Below are positions 6,834-13,618 of a DNA stretch of 13,618 nt, in pieces. The stretch is taken from NCBI GenBank assembly GCA_030531285.1, contig JAUNNW010000020.1:1-13618 (forward strand). The letters run 5' to 3'. This stretch comes from Synergistaceae bacterium (GTDB lineage Bacteria; Synergistota; Synergistia; Synergistales; Synergistaceae). The stretch's first letter is position 1. The number at the start of each line of letters is the position of its first letter. A model generated the notes under the pieces. That model saw only the letters and a list, made by a program, of their open reading frames with translations, was not told the origin of the DNA and ran no database searches. Position numbers and translations under genes: made by a program.

Positions 6834-8104
6834 TGCTTGATTTGAAATGGGTGCGCGAAAATCCCGAAGAAGTCGCGCAGATGCTTAAAAACAGAAATAA
6901 CTCCTTCCCTCTTGACGAGCTTCTCAAACTTGACGAAAAAAGAAAAGCAGCTCTTCTTGAAGTTGAAAAACTGAAAGAAAAACGCAACGCAGGCGCAAAA
7001 CAGGTCGGAATACTCAAAAAGAACGGCGAAAATGCTGACGCGCTTATGGAAGAAATGCGCCGGCTTGGCGATAAAATAAGCGAACTTGACGCCAAAACGG
7101 CTGAAATTCAGGCTGAACTGGACAATATGGCTCTTTCTATCCCGAACAAAGTGCACAGCTCCGTTCCTGTCGGCAAAGACGAAAATGACAACATTGAAAT
7201 TCGCCGCTGGGGAACGCCGAGAGAATTCAGCTTCACCCCGAAAGCCCACTGGGAAATCGGCGAATCGCTTGGAATTATGGATTTTGAAAGAGGCGTAAAA
7301 CTTGCGGAAAGCCGTTTCACAATCCTTAAAAAAGAAGGCGCCCGCCTCGAACGCGCCCTTATGAATTTCATGCTTGACCTTCATACGACAAAGCACGGCT
7401 TCACAGAAATTATGCCGCCGGTGCTTGTCAATTCAAAAACGATGACAGGTACGGGGCAGCTCCCGAAATTCACGGAAGACCTTTACCGCTGCGCAAGCGA
7501 TGACCTTTGGCTCATTCCGACGGCGGAAGTGCCTCTTACGAATATGCATTCAGGCGAAATTCTTGCCGAAAAAGACCTCCCGATGTACTTTACGGCATAC
7601 ACGCCCTGTTTCCGCAGAGAAGCCGGAAGCTACGGACGCGATATGAAAGGTATGCTGCGTCAGCACCAGTTTGACAAGGTTGAAATGGTAAAGCTCAGCA
7701 CGCCTGAGAAAAGCTATGACGAACTTGAGCATCTTACCAACAGTGCGGAAGAAGTGCTTCAGATACTTGGGCTGCCGTACAGGGTTGTCTGCCTCTCATC
7801 GGGCGACATGGGTTTCGGCGCCGCCAAAACCTACGACCTTGAAGTTTGGCTGCCGTTCCAGAACTGCTACAGAGAAATCAGCTCATGCAGCAACTGTGAA
7901 GATTTTCAGGCACGCCGCATGGGACTCAGATACAGACCTGCAGACGGCGGAAAGCCGCAGTTCGTACACACGCTCAACGGCTCCGGACTTGCGATAGGCA
8001 GAACTCTGATCGCCGTTGTCGAAAACTGCCAGAACGAGGACGGCTCCGTTACAATTCCGGAAGCACTCCGTCCGTATCTCGGCGGACTTGAAAAAATCGG
8101 CTGA
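6833..8104 (+). CDS. serS: Seryl-tRNA synthetase
   Basis: Class II synthetase that attaches serine to tRNA-Ser, and also serves tRNA-Sec where present. The N-terminal 100 residues or so are a charged, heptad-like helical arm (two antiparallel coiled-coil helices, about 28-100) that grips the long variable arm of tRNA-Ser. The catalytic core shows T-A-E-V-P-L-T, motif 2 (F-R-R-E-A-G-S-Y-G-R-D) and motif 3 (N-G-S-G-L-A-I-G-R-T). The 423 residues match the bacterial type. The start ATG overlaps the ribH stop by one base and lacks a strong separate ribosome site, so expression probably depends on ribH translation. A strong terminator closes the transcription unit 17 bases after the stop. An alternative function is very unlikely. 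Confidence 0.97.
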   Translation: MLDLKWVRENPEEVAQMLKNRNNSFPLDELLKLDEKRKAALLEVEKLKEKRNAGAKQVGILKKNGENADALMEEMRRLGDKISELDAKTAEIQAELDNMALSIPNKVHSSVPVGKDENDNIEIRRWGTPREFSFTPKAHWEIGESLGIMDFERGVKLAESRFTILKKEGARLERALMNFMLDLHTTKHGFTEIMPPVLVNSKTMTGTGQLPKFTEDLYRCASDDLWLIPTAEVPLTNMHSGEILAEKDLPMYFTAYTPCFRREAGSYGRDMKGMLRQHQFDKVEMVKLSTPEKSYDELEHLTNSAEEVLQILGLPYRVVCLSSGDMGFGAAKTYDLEVWLPFQNCYREISSCSNCEDFQARRMGLRYRPADGGKPQFVHTLNGSGLAIGRTLIAVVENCQNEDGSVTIPEALRPYLGGLEKIG

Positions 8105-8120
8105 TAATCGGCAAAATATG

Positions 8121-8155
8121 AAAAGAAACCGGATAATCCTTCCGGTTTCTTTTTT
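8121..8155 (+). terminator. Strong intrinsic terminator after serS
   Basis: A perfect 13-bp stem, AAAAGAAACCGGA (8121-8133) with TCCGGTTTCTTTT (8141-8153), has a 7-base loop and runs directly into Ts ending at 8155. It follows serS by 17 bases and separates the rib-serS unit from the next gene. The A-rich left arm means it could also stop transcription coming from the right. Confidence 0.92.
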
Positions 8156-8208
8156 AAAATTCTGCAAACTATGGTAACATATACAAAAGAATTTGGAGGG
8201 CTGAACGC

Positions 8209-9933
8209 ATGGCAAACATACCGTATCTTCAGATGACGCTCGCTGTTTTTGCGGTTGCCCTCGCGTGTTCCGCTGCGCAGAAATTTTTCAGAAAATATCT
8301 CGATCCTGACCAGTATTATTACCTGAAAGACATTACCCTGATAGGAATATGGGCGCTTTTCGGAATATGGACGCCCAACCCTCTTCTTAGGGTAACGATT
8401 GCCACCTCGGCGGTTGCCGGCTGTATCGGCTTCTGTCAGAAGGTTACAAACAAACGCTGGCTGCGTTTCCTCTATTTTCTGACAGGCTTTGCCTTTGCGG
8501 TGTTCGGACCGCGCATTGCGTTTATAGAAGCTAAAGGCGGAGAATTTCTTTATCTTTCAAATATAACTTCAATCCTTATATGTACCGCCTGGGTGGGCGT
8601 TATGCCGTTGTTTTTTCAGGAAATCGACGAAATCCCGGGAATGTGCGGGCTGTTTCTTGCCTTGATATGGGGCTTGATTTCAATCGTCATCATCACCGCA
8701 CCCCAGCATATTCAGGACATAACCCAAATGTGCATAATGGGAATGGTATTCCTTCTTGTTTTTTGGAGCAGGCACCTTAACGCATACCGCAGACTGACGG
8801 AGCCTTTGAGCGCGTTCTGGGGCACTTTGGCTGCCGGCGTTATAGTTTTTGCAATCAGCAGAGGCATAGCAACCTATTCCATCATTTCGATAACAGCCGG
8901 AATGTTGCTGCTTCCTGCACTTGAGATAACCGCAGGCCTTTTCACCGCGCTTTTCTCGCACTATCCGGGAGGAAACTGCATAATTTACAGAAAATTTATC
9001 GGGCGCGGGATAAATCATGCGGAGGCGCTGCACGCCTTTGTCTTTATTTGTGCGTCAATCGCATGCCTTCTCGTGTATAACACCCTGCACAAAGACGCGT
9101 TCTTTGTGATGCTGGGCGTTGTATTTGCGATATTTGCCGCATCGGTGGTGCTTTTCAAATTCAAGAAACAAAAAAATGCGGGAACAACGCGCCGTCCAAG
9201 TCTCTGGGGTATATCAGTTGACAACGTTTCGCTGAACTACGCGCTCGGCAGGGTACAGCACTGGATTGCCTCCGAAAGACGCGCGCACGTAATAGTTACC
9301 CCTGACGCTCTTGCTGCCCTGAGAAGCAGGAAGGATAAACGTTACAGGGAAGCCTGTGCGAAAGCGGGGCTTGTGCTGCCTGACGGCGCCGGACTTATCT
9401 CCGCTTTCAGCCTGCTCGGTATGCCGATACAGGAAAGACTTCCGGGCTGCGAATTTGTGGAGCATCTCTGCAAACTGGCTGCGTGCAGCGGATGGAAAGT
9501 GTACTTTTTCGGCGGAAAGCCCGGGGTTGCGGAAGCGGCGGCAGGCATTTTGAAAAACAAATATAAAGGATTGACCGTTGCAGGCTGCAGAGACGGATAT
9601 TTCAGCGGCGAAGAAACGCCGGCGATTTGCAGCGCCATCAAAAACAGCGGCGCGGATATACTTTTTGTCGGGCTCGGAGTGCCGAAACAGGAGTACTGGC
9701 TTACGGAACATCTCTCTGAAACAGGGGCAGCCGCCGGTATGGGAATAGGCGGAAGCATGGACGTCATATCAGGCAATCTCAAACGTGCGCCGAAAGCGTG
9801 GCAGAAACTGAAACTTGAATGGCTCTACAGAACGATACAAGAGCCATGGCGCTGGAAACGCCTGCTTGGTCTGCCTGTGTTTGTGTTCCATGTTTTAATG
9901 ACAAAGATGCGTTTGGACAATTATAAACAGTAA
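8209..9933 (+). CDS. Membrane WecA/TagO-like domain fused to WecG/TagA (GT26) glycosyltransferase
   Basis: A 574-residue two-part protein. Residues 1-325 are hydrophobic, with about ten membrane segments, and by eye follow the layout of polyprenyl-phosphate sugar-1-phosphate transferases (MraY/WecA/TagO). The expected catalytic sites look lost: the aspartate pair after the G-x-x-G-type helix is C76-Q77, the N-x-x-N-x-x-D-G-x-D loop reads F-F-Q-E-I-D-E-I-P-G (135-144), and the late His loop is I-N-H-A-E-A-L-H. Residues about 332-555 are a normal GT26 domain, with T-P-D-A, the D-G pair at D392, P-K-Q-E with Q494, and the C-terminal L-E-W-L-Y-R and E-P-W-R-W segment that docks such enzymes on the membrane. 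GT26 members add a sugar, often ManNAc, to a lipid-linked sugar. GGAGGG at 8195-8200 sets the ATG. It probably builds a surface polysaccharide; the exact sugar is unknown. No other polysaccharide gene is adjacent. Confidence 0.85.
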   Translation: MANIPYLQMTLAVFAVALACSAAQKFFRKYLDPDQYYYLKDITLIGIWALFGIWTPNPLLRVTIATSAVAGCIGFCQKVTNKRWLRFLYFLTGFAFAVFGPRIAFIEAKGGEFLYLSNITSILICTAWVGVMPLFFQEIDEIPGMCGLFLALIWGLISIVIITAPQHIQDITQMCIMGMVFLLVFWSRHLNAYRRLTEPLSAFWGTLAAGVIVFAISRGIATYSIISITAGMLLLPALEITAGLFTALFSHYPGGNCIIYRKFIGRGINHAEALHAFVFICASIACLLVYNTLHKDAFFVMLGVVFAIFAASVVLFKFKKQKNAGTTRRPSLWGISVDNVSLNYALGRVQHWIASERRAHVIVTPDALAALRSRKDKRYREACAKAGLVLPDGAGLISAFSLLGMPIQERLPGCEFVEHLCKLAACSGWKVYFFGGKPGVAEAAAGILKNKYKGLTVAGCRDGYFSGEETPAICSAIKNSGADILFVGLGVPKQEYWLTEHLSETGAAAGMGIGGSMDVISGNLKRAPKAWQKLKLEWLYRTIQEPWRWKRLLGLPVFVFHVLMTKMRLDNYKQ

Positions 9934-9938
9934 ATGTT

Positions 9939-9951
9939 GGCGCTTTGCGCC
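9939..9951 (+). other. Small GGCGC/GCGCC hairpin after the glycosyltransferase gene
   Basis: GGCGC and GCGCC close a TTT loop six bases after the stop. There is no T tract. An alternative pairing of GCCGC (9950-9954) with downstream GCGGC (9964-9968) overlaps it, so two exclusive folds are possible. I see no basis for calling it a terminator. Confidence 0.35.
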
Positions 9952-9965
9952 GCTTACAGCCGGCG

Positions 9966-9994
9966 GCGGACAGCATGAACATAGCGGACAGCAT
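9966..9994 (+). repeat. 11-base direct repeat upstream of ybaB
   Basis: GCGGACAGCAT occurs at 9966-9976 and 9984-9994, an 18-base period that places the two copies on nearly the same helix face. The second copy runs into TATAAC (9994-9999), a fair -10 box about 27 bases before the ybaB start, although no good -35 box is at the right distance. An operator or chance duplication are both possible. Confidence 0.4.
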
Positions 9995-10025
9995 ATAACG
10001 GCTAGTTAACGAAAGGGTGTTTTTA

Positions 10026-10337
10026 ATGAATATGAACAAACTCATGCAACAGGCTCAAAAAATGCAGGCAGGACTTGCCCGCGCGCAGGAAGAGCTTGCA
10101 AAAATCAAGGTTGACGGAAGCTCAGGAGGCGGGGCAGTTAAGGCAACCGTCAACGGACAGGGCGACCTTGTTGCGATTTCAATTTCAAAAGACGTTGTTG
10201 ACCCTGAAGACGTTGAAATGCTTGAAGACCTTATTCTCAGCGCCGTAAAAGATGCTCTGAACAAAAGCAAAGAAACCGCGGCTTCAAAAATGAGCGCACT
10301 GACAGGCGGACTCGGCGGTTTCCCCGGGCTTATGTAG
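10026..10337 (+). CDS. ybaB: YbaB/EbfC family nucleoid-associated protein
   Basis: Small DNA-binding protein of the YbaB/EbfC family, whose members form dimers that bind and bridge DNA and are usually encoded beside recR. At 103 residues it has the family form: an N-terminal helix starting M-N-M-N-K-L-M-Q-Q-A-Q-K-M-Q, a central strand region with V-K-A-T-V-N-G-Q-G-D-L, the conserved D-P-E-D-V-E-M-L-E-D-L stretch, and a glycine-rich tail (G-G-L-G-G-F-P-G-L-M). I chose ATG 10026 because GAAAGGG lies at 10011-10017; GTG at 10017 is inside that ribosome site. It is nine bases upstream of recR. The usual upstream partner dnaX is absent here, replaced by the glycosyltransferase gene. Its role with RecR is inferred from the family's conserved neighbourhood. 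Confidence 0.93.
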   Translation: MNMNKLMQQAQKMQAGLARAQEELAKIKVDGSSGGGAVKATVNGQGDLVAISISKDVVDPEDVEMLEDLILSAVKDALNKSKETAASKMSALTGGLGGFPGLM

Positions 10338-10346
10338 AGGCAGACC

Positions 10347-10955
10347 TTGGCTCTTCCGTCATCGGTACAAAAATTAATAAAGCTTTGGAGCGCACTGCCC
10401 GGCATAGGGGAAAAAACCGCCAGGCGTATGGTCTTTTACCTGCTTGAACAGAATCCGTCGTGGGTAATTGAATTTGCCGAATCAACAAGACAGCTCGCGG
10501 AACTTGTGCATCACTGCTCGCAATGCGGAAGCATAACTGACATTGACCCATGTCCGGTATGCTCCGACCCGATGCGCAACAGAAAGACGATATGCGTTGT
10601 GGAAACAGACGAAGACTGTGCCGCAATAGAGCAGTCGGGAATATACAACGGACTTTATCACGTACTCGGCGGACGCTGTTCTCCGCTTGACGGACAGGAA
10701 ATACCTCCCGAAAGCCTTGAAAAACTAAAAAACCGGATTGAAACTCTCGGCGCTGAAGAACTGATTTTGGCGACAACTCCGCGCATAGAAGGAGATATGA
10801 CTGCTTACACGGTACAAAACGCTCTGAAAGGCGTTAAAATTAAAATCTCACGCCTTTCCTACGGGCTTCCGGTAGGAGGAAGCATAGGCTTTGCAGACAG
10901 GGTTACGCTGCATCTTGCGCTTGAATCGCGCAGGGAAATGACTGAAGAAATATGA
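10347..10955 (+). CDS. recR: Recombination mediator protein RecR
   Basis: Works with RecO (and RecF) to load RecA on single-stranded gaps coated with SSB. The 202 residues are of normal length: an N-terminal helix-hairpin-helix (L-P-G-I-G-E-K-T-A-R-R-M), a four-cysteine zinc finger (C-S-Q-C and C-P-V-C, about residues 57-75), a TOPRIM domain starting I-C-V-V-E-T and containing E-G-D-M-T-A-Y, and the C-terminal R-L-S-Y-G-L-P-V-G-G segment ahead of the Walker-B-like end. The start is TTG at 10347, set by AGAGG at 10336-10340, which overlaps the ybaB stop. The stop codon overlaps the ispDF start (ATGA), so translation is probably coupled. No key residue appears missing. Confidence 0.95.
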   Translation: MALPSSVQKLIKLWSALPGIGEKTARRMVFYLLEQNPSWVIEFAESTRQLAELVHHCSQCGSITDIDPCPVCSDPMRNRKTICVVETDEDCAAIEQSGIYNGLYHVLGGRCSPLDGQEIPPESLEKLKNRIETLGAEELILATTPRIEGDMTAYTVQNALKGVKIKISRLSYGLPVGGSIGFADRVTLHLALESRREMTEEI

Positions 10956-12118
10956 AAAACGCTGAATGGTCATTTATCATAGCTGCCGGCGGACACGGAA
11001 GCAGACTCGGCGGGGAAGCCAAACAATTCAGGCTGCTCGGCGGAATACCCGTCTGGCAATGGTCTTTTGCGGTTGCTGAAGAACTGCTGGACAGCGGAAA
11101 AATATCCGAAATAGTTGTGGTTCTTTCGTCTGAAATGAGCAGGCTTGCCGCGGAACTTTCCGCAAAAAACGGAATTAAAACCGCTCTTGCCGGCGCCGAA
11201 AGGTCTCAATCGGTTCTGAACGGACTCAAAGTCTGCAGCGGAAAATACGTTCTGATACACGACGCCGCGCGTCCGTTCCTCACCAAAGAACTCTGCGCCA
11301 AACTTATGGAAGAAACAGAAAAAACAGGAGCGGCAATTCCGCTTCTGCCGGTTGTCGATTCGATAAAATTTATTGACGGGGAAAAAATCGCGCCTGCCGA
11401 CAGAACAAAATATTTCAGAACGCAGACGCCTCAGGCATTTGAGCGGGAAAAACTGCTTCGGCTTTTGGAAACAGGAAAAAGCGCCGCAGACGAAGCCTCG
11501 GTGTGGATAGAGGCAGGTTATCCCGTTGCGCGCGTTGAAGGAGAAGAAGGAAACTTCAAAATCACTGCTCCCCACGACTGGCTGACAGCGGCAAATTTGG
11601 TTGCGGAAAACAAAGAAACACGCACAGGGCACGGCTTTGACGTGCATCCGCTTGTAAAAGGGCGCAGGCTCGTGCTTGCCGGAGTAAAAATAGCAGACTC
11701 ACCCGTCGGACTTGACGGACATTCCGACGCTGACGTTGTTACGCACACTGTAATGGACGCTCTTCTCGGCGCCGCTGGGCTTCCCGACATAGGAACGCTG
11801 TTTCCCGCGTCTAACGATGATTATAAAGACGCCGACAGTACAAAACTCCTTGACGAGGTTGTAAAACTTATTCGCGAAAACGGCTGGAAAATTGATTGGG
11901 TTGACGCAACATTAAATGCGCAGATTCCAAAACTTGGTGGTATTATAAACGAACTAATCGCAAACCTTAATCGCTGCCTCTCAAAGGACGGTGTCCGCCG
12001 CTTTAACCTAAAAGTTAAATCAGGCGAAAAATGCGGATCGGTGGGGCGCTGCGAATGTATGAAATGCCACGCCGTTGCAACGCTTTCAAGAATAAATATG
12101 CAGCAAAATCATAAATAA
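10952..12118 (+). CDS. ispDF: Bifunctional IspD-IspF isoprenoid enzyme
   Basis: Fused third and fifth enzymes of the MEP pathway to isopentenyl diphosphate. The IspD part (1 to about 222) joins methylerythritol phosphate to CTP: nucleotide loop A-A-G-G-H-G-S-R-L, K-Q-F, H-D-A-A-R-P-F, and T-Q-T-P-Q. The IspF part (about 224-383) closes the ring with release of CMP: metal ligands D230, H232 and H265, with H257-S-D-A-D and D-A-L-L-G-A. The two halves abut without a linker. Oddities are all at the IspF end: the T-T-T-E motif of E. coli reads K-S-G-E (356-359), and C361, C367, C369 and C372 form a C-x5-C-x-C-x2-C cluster around R366. It overlaps recR by four bases. Such fusions are known in alpha- and epsilonproteobacteria and other groups. 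Confidence 0.94.
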   Translation: MKNAEWSFIIAAGGHGSRLGGEAKQFRLLGGIPVWQWSFAVAEELLDSGKISEIVVVLSSEMSRLAAELSAKNGIKTALAGAERSQSVLNGLKVCSGKYVLIHDAARPFLTKELCAKLMEETEKTGAAIPLLPVVDSIKFIDGEKIAPADRTKYFRTQTPQAFEREKLLRLLETGKSAADEASVWIEAGYPVARVEGEEGNFKITAPHDWLTAANLVAENKETRTGHGFDVHPLVKGRRLVLAGVKIADSPVGLDGHSDADVVTHTVMDALLGAAGLPDIGTLFPASNDDYKDADSTKLLDEVVKLIRENGWKIDWVDATLNAQIPKLGGIINELIANLNRCLSKDGVRRFNLKVKSGEKCGSVGRCECMKCHAVATLSRINMQQNHK

Positions 12119-12141
12119 ATCAAACAAACGGAGGACTGAAA

Positions 12142-13618
12142 ATGGCAAAAACAGCATCGAAAAAATTTGTGGACTACAGCGGCTTTACCTTTGACGACGT
12201 GCTTCTTGTCCCTGCGTACAGCGAAACGCTTCCCGGTGACACAGATTTAACGACGTGGCTCACTCCGCAGATAAAGCTCAACGTTCCTATCTGCAGCGCT
12301 GCCATGGATACCGTCACAGAATCACAGCTTGCGATAGCTCTCGCGCGTGAAGGCGGAATCGGAATACTGCACCGCAATCTTCCGATAGAACTCCAGGCAG
12401 CGGAAGTTGACAAAGTAAAACGCTCGGAATCCGGCGTTATCGTAGACCCGTTCTATCTCAAACCGGAAGACATGGTGCGTCAGGCAGTTGACCTAATGGC
12501 GCACTATCACATTTCGGGAGTACCGGTTGTTGATGAAAACGTAAAACTTGTCGGAATTATCACCAATCGCGACCTCCGCTTTGTAACGAATCTCGACCAG
12601 CCTATATCGGAAGTCATGACAAAAGGAAAACTCATCACGGCGCCGGCAGGCACAACGCTTAAAGAAGCAAAAGAGATACTCATGCACCAAAAGGTTGAAA
12701 AACTTCCGATAGTTGACAAAAAAGGCAAACTCACCGGACTTATAACGATAAAAGACATACTCAAAGCAAAAGAATTTCCGAACGCGGCAAAAGACGACAG
12801 AGGCCGTCTTCTCGTGGGAGCGGCAATAGGCGTTGGCAAAGACGCGTCAGACAGGGCAGACGCTCTCATAAAAGCCGGCGTTGACACCATTATCGTGGAC
12901 ACGGCTCACGGACACTCAAAAATGGTAATAGACATGGTAAAAACACTTCACAAACGCTATCCCGATTTCCCGCTCATAGCAGGAAACATCGCAACAAAAG
13001 AAGCGGCGGAAGCGCTCTTTGATGCCGGCGCCGAAAGCGTAAAAGTAGGCATAGGCCCCGGATCTATATGCACAACGCGCATAGTCGCGGGCATAGGCGT
13101 GCCGCAGGTGGCGGCTGTCCTCAACGTTGCGGAAGTCGCTCACAAACGCGGCAGAAGGCTCATCGCCGACGGCGGAATACGCTACTCCGGCGACATTGTC
13201 AAAGCGCTCGCGGCAGGCGGAGACGTTGTTATGATAGGCTCAATGTTTGCCGGAACGAACGAAAGCCCGGGCGAAACCGTCATCTACAAAGGCCGTTCAT
13301 TCAAGACCTACCGCGGCATGGGCTCACTCGGCGCAATGAAAGGCTGCTGCAAAGACCGTTATTTCCAGGAAGGAATGGCGGAAGACAAACTCGTACCGGA
13401 AGGCATTGAAGGCATGGTTCCCTCAAAAGGCTCGCTCTCTGCGGTCGTTTATCAAATGGTAGGCGGCATACGCTCGGGAATGGGCTATGTCGGTGCAAAA
13501 AACATGGATTCGCTCCACAGAAACGCGCAATTTGTACAGGTAACCTCGGCATCAATGAAAGAAAGCCACCCGCACGACATAGTCATAACAAAAGAAGCGC
13601 CGAACTACGCGGCGGAAT
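12142..13618 (+). CDS. guaB: Inosine-5'-monophosphate dehydrogenase (3' end outside window)
   Basis: NAD-dependent oxidation of IMP to XMP, the first committed step to guanine nucleotides. The frame stays open to the window edge, 492 codons; the last residues (E-A-P-N-Y-A) match the end of most bacterial IMPDHs, so only a few codons are missing. The barrel starts with F-T-F-D-D-V-L-L-V-P; two CBS regulatory domains fill about 95-210. Then come D-T-A-H-G-H, the catalytic loop G-P-G-S-I-C-T-T-R with C310, D-G-G-I-R, Y-R-G-M-G-S-L, the flap residues R-Y-F-Q-E, and G-M-V-P-S-K-G. GGAGG at 12130-12134 sets the ATG. It lies 23 bases after ispDF with no terminator, so it probably shares that transcript. 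CBS domains suggest control by adenine or guanine nucleotides, as in the family. Confidence 0.96.
   Translation, partial: MAKTASKKFVDYSGFTFDDVLLVPAYSETLPGDTDLTTWLTPQIKLNVPICSAAMDTVTESQLAIALAREGGIGILHRNLPIELQAAEVDKVKRSESGVIVDPFYLKPEDMVRQAVDLMAHYHISGVPVVDENVKLVGIITNRDLRFVTNLDQPISEVMTKGKLITAPAGTTLKEAKEILMHQKVEKLPIVDKKGKLTGLITIKDILKAKEFPNAAKDDRGRLLVGAAIGVGKDASDRADALIKAGVDTIIVDTAHGHSKMVIDMVKTLHKRYPDFPLIAGNIATKEAAEALFDAGAESVKVGIGPGSICTTRIVAGIGVPQVAAVLNVAEVAHKRGRRLIADGGIRYSGDIVKALAAGGDVVMIGSMFAGTNESPGETVIYKGRSFKTYRGMGSLGAMKGCCKDRYFQEGMAEDKLVPEGIEGMVPSKGSLSAVVYQMVGGIRSGMGYVGAKNMDSLHRNAQFVQVTSASMKESHPHDIVITKEAPNYAAE

Noticed and set aside
6620..7396. 258-codon minus-strand open frame
   Set aside because: It lies antisense to ribH and serS, both of which have complete family motifs; the phenylalanine-rich translation is typical of an antisense shadow.
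1..13618. CRISPR array, tRNA or rRNA gene, transposase, phage or toxin-antitoxin genes
   Set aside because: I saw no regularly spaced repeats, no cloverleaf-like or rRNA-like stretches and no such protein motifs; the window is almost filled by recognisable housekeeping genes.

Overview
The window is a compact, gene-dense bacterial chromosomal segment made almost entirely of housekeeping genes. It shows no CRISPR array, rRNA, tRNA, transposase or phage gene. Base composition is near 50% GC. Gene starts usually have strong GGAGG-like ribosome binding sites, several starts are TTG or GTG, and genes are packed with short gaps or overlaps. The mix of features (ribD-ribE-ribBA-ribH order, an IspD-IspF fusion, a bacterial-type SerRS, a membrane-anchored WecG/TagA-type glycosyltransferase) suggests an anaerobic diderm. 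My best guess is Synergistota, but this is an inference from overall style and not a proof.

Layout. Positions 1-247 are intergenic, with an imperfect palindrome, a short direct repeat and a terminator hairpin. cysS (248-1657, minus) is divergent from uvrC (1742-3196, plus). A hairpin-bearing 120-base gap leads into a riboflavin operon, ribD-ribE-ribBA-ribH (3317-6833), which encodes the whole route from GTP and ribulose-5-phosphate to riboflavin apart from the phosphatase step. serS is coupled to ribH by a one-base overlap and ends at a strong terminator (8121-8155). A new unit then starts with a 574-residue membrane glycosyltransferase (8209-9933). After a 92-base gap with short repeats come ybaB, recR and a fused ispDF, overlapping or nearly touching, followed 23 bases later by guaB, which runs off the right edge near its natural end.

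Working together: the rib genes form one pathway. ybaB-recR is a familiar DNA-repair pair. ispDF supplies isoprenoid precursors, including the polyprenyl carrier that glycosyltransferases of the 8209-9933 type use. cysS and serS supply charged tRNAs, and guaB makes the guanine nucleotides from which GTP for riboflavin synthesis is drawn.

The items most worth a second look are: (1) the 8209-9933 protein, which appears to join a catalytically degenerate WecA/TagO-type membrane domain to an intact GT26 domain; (2) a compact UvrC lacking about 115 residues between the UVR motif and the catalytic RNase H-like domain, with all catalytic residues kept; (3) an IspF domain with an unusual four-cysteine cluster where the trimer axis should lie; and (4) a rib operon with no recognisable FMN riboswitch.
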